Origin: Candidatus Hecatellales archaeon
GTDB lineage: Archaea; Thermoproteota; Bathyarchaeia; Hecatellales; Hecatellaceae
Assembly (NCBI GenBank): GCA_003662515.1
Contig: QMYF01000031.1
Span: 1-6,588 of the forward strand
Length of the DNA: 6,588 nucleotides
Direction: 5' to 3'
The position numbers and the translations under genes were made by a program. Shown here one piece after another: positions 4,465-6,588 of the stretch; position 1 is the stretch's first letter; every line of letters begins with the position of its first letter. Under the pieces are notes generated by a model that saw only the letters and a list, made by a program, of their open reading frames with translations, did no database searches and was not told where the DNA came from.

Positions 4465-6573
4465 TTAAAGAAAGGCGAGAAGCAGGAAGAGTGGCGCTAG
4501 AATCACGGAAAGCATGTTGATGGCCTTTATCATGGGGTTGATGGCTGGGCCTGCAGTATCCTTGAACGGGTCTCCCACAGTGTCTCCCACTACGGCTGCC
4601 GCATGGGCAGGAGAGCCCTTACCGCCATAGTTGCCGAGCTCAATGTACTTTTTAGCGTTGTCCCAGGCTGCTCCACCTGTAGCCATAAAGATGGCCATGG
4701 CAAGCCCTGTCACGGTGGCTCCTATGAGGAGGCCTGCTAGCGCTTCCCAGCCCACCACGAACCCTATAATGATCGGCGGAATGATTACTACGAGGCCTGG
4801 GGGAGCCATGTTTTTGAGGGCTGTGCGCACGCTGATGTCCACGCAGCGGGCGTAGTCAGGTTTAGCCTTCCCCTCCATTAGCCCCTTGATTTCGCGGAAC
4901 TGTCTTCTAACCTCGTTAACCATGCTGAAGGCTCCTTTAGCTACACCCCTCATGCAGAGGGAGGCGAAAAGAAGCACCAAGACACCTCCGATGAAGAGGC
5001 CTAGGATGACCTTGGGGCTCATGAGGGTGACCTTATCCACCACCGAGAGTAAGGCTTCCTGGAAGGTTACCTTGGCGAAGGCTTCAGGGTTTAGGTGGAT
5101 CATCCCGCGGACCACTTCAACCAGGTAGGCGAAGAGAAGCGAGAGGGCTGCCAGCCCAGCTGATCCGATGGCGAAAGCCTTGGTAAGCGACTTGGTAGTG
5201 TTGCCTAGGGCGTCTAACGGGTCCAACCCGGCTCGAATGTCTTCTCCGAGTTCAGCCATTTCAGCTATTCCGTTGGCGTTGTCTACGATGGGGCCGAAGG
5301 CGTCCACGGAAACTATGATGCCTGCGATGGAAAGCATGGCCATAACGGCTACCGCCACCCCGTAGAAGCCGTCGATAATGTTTGCGGCTCCTCCGGCGAG
5401 GAAGAAGGCGATGGGGATGCTGGCTGCAATCACAATTACCGGAAGCGCTGGGCTTTCAAGCCCTGTTGCCAGCCCTGAGATAAGGTTTACCGCTGGACCT
5501 GCCTGGGAGGCTTCAGAAATGCTTCTAGTGGGCCTGTAAGCATAAGACGTATAGTAGTTGTTTATTACGGCTAGGAGGACGGTGACCACTACGCCCACAA
5601 TGGCGGCGTAGAAGATGCCCATGGACAGTCCAAGCCCTGTGGTGAGCAGGTAGAAGCCTATAATGGAGATGATGGCTGTAACCACTATGCCTTGAAGGAT
5701 GGCTGTGGAAGGCTTGCCTTTGCCTCCCGTCCGCACGGCGAAGGTTCCAATAATGGTGGCGAAGAGGGCTATGGCTCCCAGCATGAGCGGGTAGACAAGT
5801 TTAGCCTCATTGTAGATGGCTGCGCCCCCCTCAACCACCTTTAAGGCTGAAACGGTAGGTATCACCGCCAGTAGCATGGCGCCTATCATGGTTACCGCGT
5901 AGGTTTCGAAGAGGTCGGCAGCCATCCCCGCATCGTCACCCACATTGTCGCCTACGAAGTCAGCTATCACCGCCGGATTCCTAGGGTCATCCTCAGGAAT
6001 TCCAGCCTCAACCTTGCCCACCAGGTCTGCTCCCACATCCGCCGACTTCGTGTAGATGCCTCCGCCAATCCTGGCAAAAAGCGCTACAATGCTTCCCCCG
6101 AAGCCGAAGCCTGCGAAGAGGATGGGGTCCCTCCAAAGCGTGTAGAAGACGGTTAAGCCTAGAAGCGCCAAACCCACCATGAGAAGCCCTGTAACAGCTC
6201 CGCCTTTGAAGGCTATTCGAAGGGCTTTCCCCACGCCCTGCTTGGCAGCCGCCGCAGTGCGGGCGTTAGCCTCCACAGCCACAGTCATTCCTATGTAGCC
6301 TGCAGCCGCCGAGGAGCAGGCTCCCACGATGAAGGAGACACCTGTCTGCCAGTTTATGGCTAACCCTAAAGCCACTCCAACGATAACCATGAAGGATAGA
6401 AGCGTCTTATACTGCCTGTTAAGGAAGGCTTTGGCTCCCACCTTGATGACGCCGTGGATTTCCCTAACCTTTTCAGGGCCCATGTCCTCCCGGCGGATGC
6501 TCCAAACCAAGTAGCCTGCAAAGCCCAGCGCTGCAGCCACCGCCAGGAAAGGCAGCCAAACAGCCACTTCCAA
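4465..6573 (-). CDS. hppA: Membrane-bound proton-pumping pyrophosphatase, K+-independent type
   Basis: This 702-residue, roughly 16-segment membrane protein couples pyrophosphate hydrolysis to ion pumping, recovering energy from biosynthetic PPi. The PPi/Mg sites are clear: KSADVGADLVGKVEAGIPED (176-195), DDPRNPAVIAD (195-205), VGDNVGD (207-213), DLFETYAV (220-227), DAFGPIVDNANGIAEMA (424-440) and VGDTVGDPFKDTAGPAINP (662-680). The diagnostic GNTTKSLT (457-464) has Lys461 and Thr464, the pair marking K+-independent enzymes; K+-dependent ones have Ala there. This favours proton pumping, though ion choice is inferred from subfamily. Two sites differ from the usual IADNVGDNVGDCAG: Phe206 for Asn and Asp214 for Cys. 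The frame is open to the right window edge, but TTG at 6573 is chosen because GGTGAT precedes it by 6 nt. The rhomboid gene follows on the same strand. Confidence 0.96.
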   Translation of the reverse strand: MEVAVWLPFLAVAAALGFAGYLVWSIRREDMGPEKVREIHGVIKVGAKAFLNRQYKTLLSFMVIVGVALGLAINWQTGVSFIVGACSSAAAGYIGMTVAVEANARTAAAAKQGVGKALRIAFKGGAVTGLLMVGLALLGLTVFYTLWRDPILFAGFGFGGSIVALFARIGGGIYTKSADVGADLVGKVEAGIPEDDPRNPAVIADFVGDNVGDDAGMAADLFETYAVTMIGAMLLAVIPTVSALKVVEGGAAIYNEAKLVYPLMLGAIALFATIIGTFAVRTGGKGKPSTAILQGIVVTAIISIIGFYLLTTGLGLSMGIFYAAIVGVVVTVLLAVINNYYTSYAYRPTRSISEASQAGPAVNLISGLATGLESPALPVIVIAASIPIAFFLAGGAANIIDGFYGVAVAVMAMLSIAGIIVSVDAFGPIVDNANGIAEMAELGEDIRAGLDPLDALGNTTKSLTKAFAIGSAGLAALSLLFAYLVEVVRGMIHLNPEAFAKVTFQEALLSVVDKVTLMSPKVILGLFIGGVLVLLFASLCMRGVAKGAFSMVNEVRRQFREIKGLMEGKAKPDYARCVDISVRTALKNMAPPGLVVIIPPIIIGFVVGWEALAGLLIGATVTGLAMAIFMATGGAAWDNAKKYIELGNYGGKGSPAHAAAVVGDTVGDPFKDTAGPAINPMIKAINMLSVILAPLFLLLAFL

Positions 6574-6579
6574 GCCTAC

Positions 6580-6585
6580 ATCACC
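6580..6585 (-). promoter_or_regulatory. Ribosome binding site deciding the hppA TTG start
   Basis: On the minus strand GGTGAT, an exact match to the core archaeal Shine-Dalgarno, lies 6 nt before the TTG at 6573. No ATG or GTG is in frame between this site and the window edge, which supports the TTG start even though the frame remains open upstream. Confidence 0.65.
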
Positions 6586-6588
6586 CTT

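Noticed and set aside
4631..5365. Several plus-strand open frames opposite hppA
   Set aside because: They are rich in Met, Ser, Thr and Pro as expected for the reverse of hydrophobic membrane codons; none shows a motif or start signal.
1..6588. CRISPR arrays, tRNA or rRNA genes, insertion sequences, phage or toxin-antitoxin genes
   Set aside because: No regularly spaced repeats, cloverleaf sequences, transposase motifs or terminal repeats were found on reading both strands; all gaps are short and the genes are housekeeping or metabolic types.

Overview
The window looks like a piece of an archaeal chromosome, probably from an anaerobic and possibly thermophilic member of the Thermoproteota/Bathyarchaeia group. 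The lineage is an inference; no rRNA or other marker is present. Supporting signs are TATA-like boxes 25 to 70 nt ahead of genes, Shine-Dalgarno sequences of the GGTGA type, TTG starts, frequent AGG arginine codons, very compact gene packing, and an archaeal mix of families: a ferredoxin-containing MinD ATPase, a NifX-like protein, DUF134, an Mrp ATPase without a DUF59 domain, a DUF6951-like protein and a membrane pyrophosphatase. There is no rRNA, tRNA, CRISPR array, insertion sequence or phage gene, and no gene-free stretch longer than about 120 nt.

Left block (1-2825), metal and iron-sulfur handling. On the plus strand lie the 3' part of a MinD-superfamily ATPase with a 4Fe-4S ferredoxin insert, a NifX-type protein fused to a Gly/Met-rich linker and coiled coil, and a DUF134 DNA-binding protein. 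Facing them on the minus strand are a small cysteine-rich DUF6951-like protein and an Mrp/NBP35-type Fe-S carrier ATPase. The two groups converge with a 4-nt stop overlap that sits inside an inverted repeat with a T5 run on each strand, a good candidate two-way terminator. The gene mix resembles the ORP (orange protein, Mo-Cu cluster) and MinD gene groups of anaerobes.

Middle block (2826-3714). A 121-nt divergent control region separates the DUF6951-like gene from nucleoside diphosphate kinase (plus strand). The kinase is followed by a stand-alone lipoyl/biotinyl-fold protein that lacks the lysine normally modified.

Right block (3692-6588), minus strand. A K+-independent-type membrane pyrophosphatase is followed 38 nt later by a rhomboid intramembrane serine protease with a complete active site but no usable ATG start. 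The rhomboid gene ends 23 bp inside the lipoyl-like gene, tail to tail.

I see no clearly new multi-gene system. The items most worth following are the Mrp/DUF6951/ORP-like hub, the lysine-less lipoyl domain, the rhomboid next to the pyrophosphatase, and the shared terminator.
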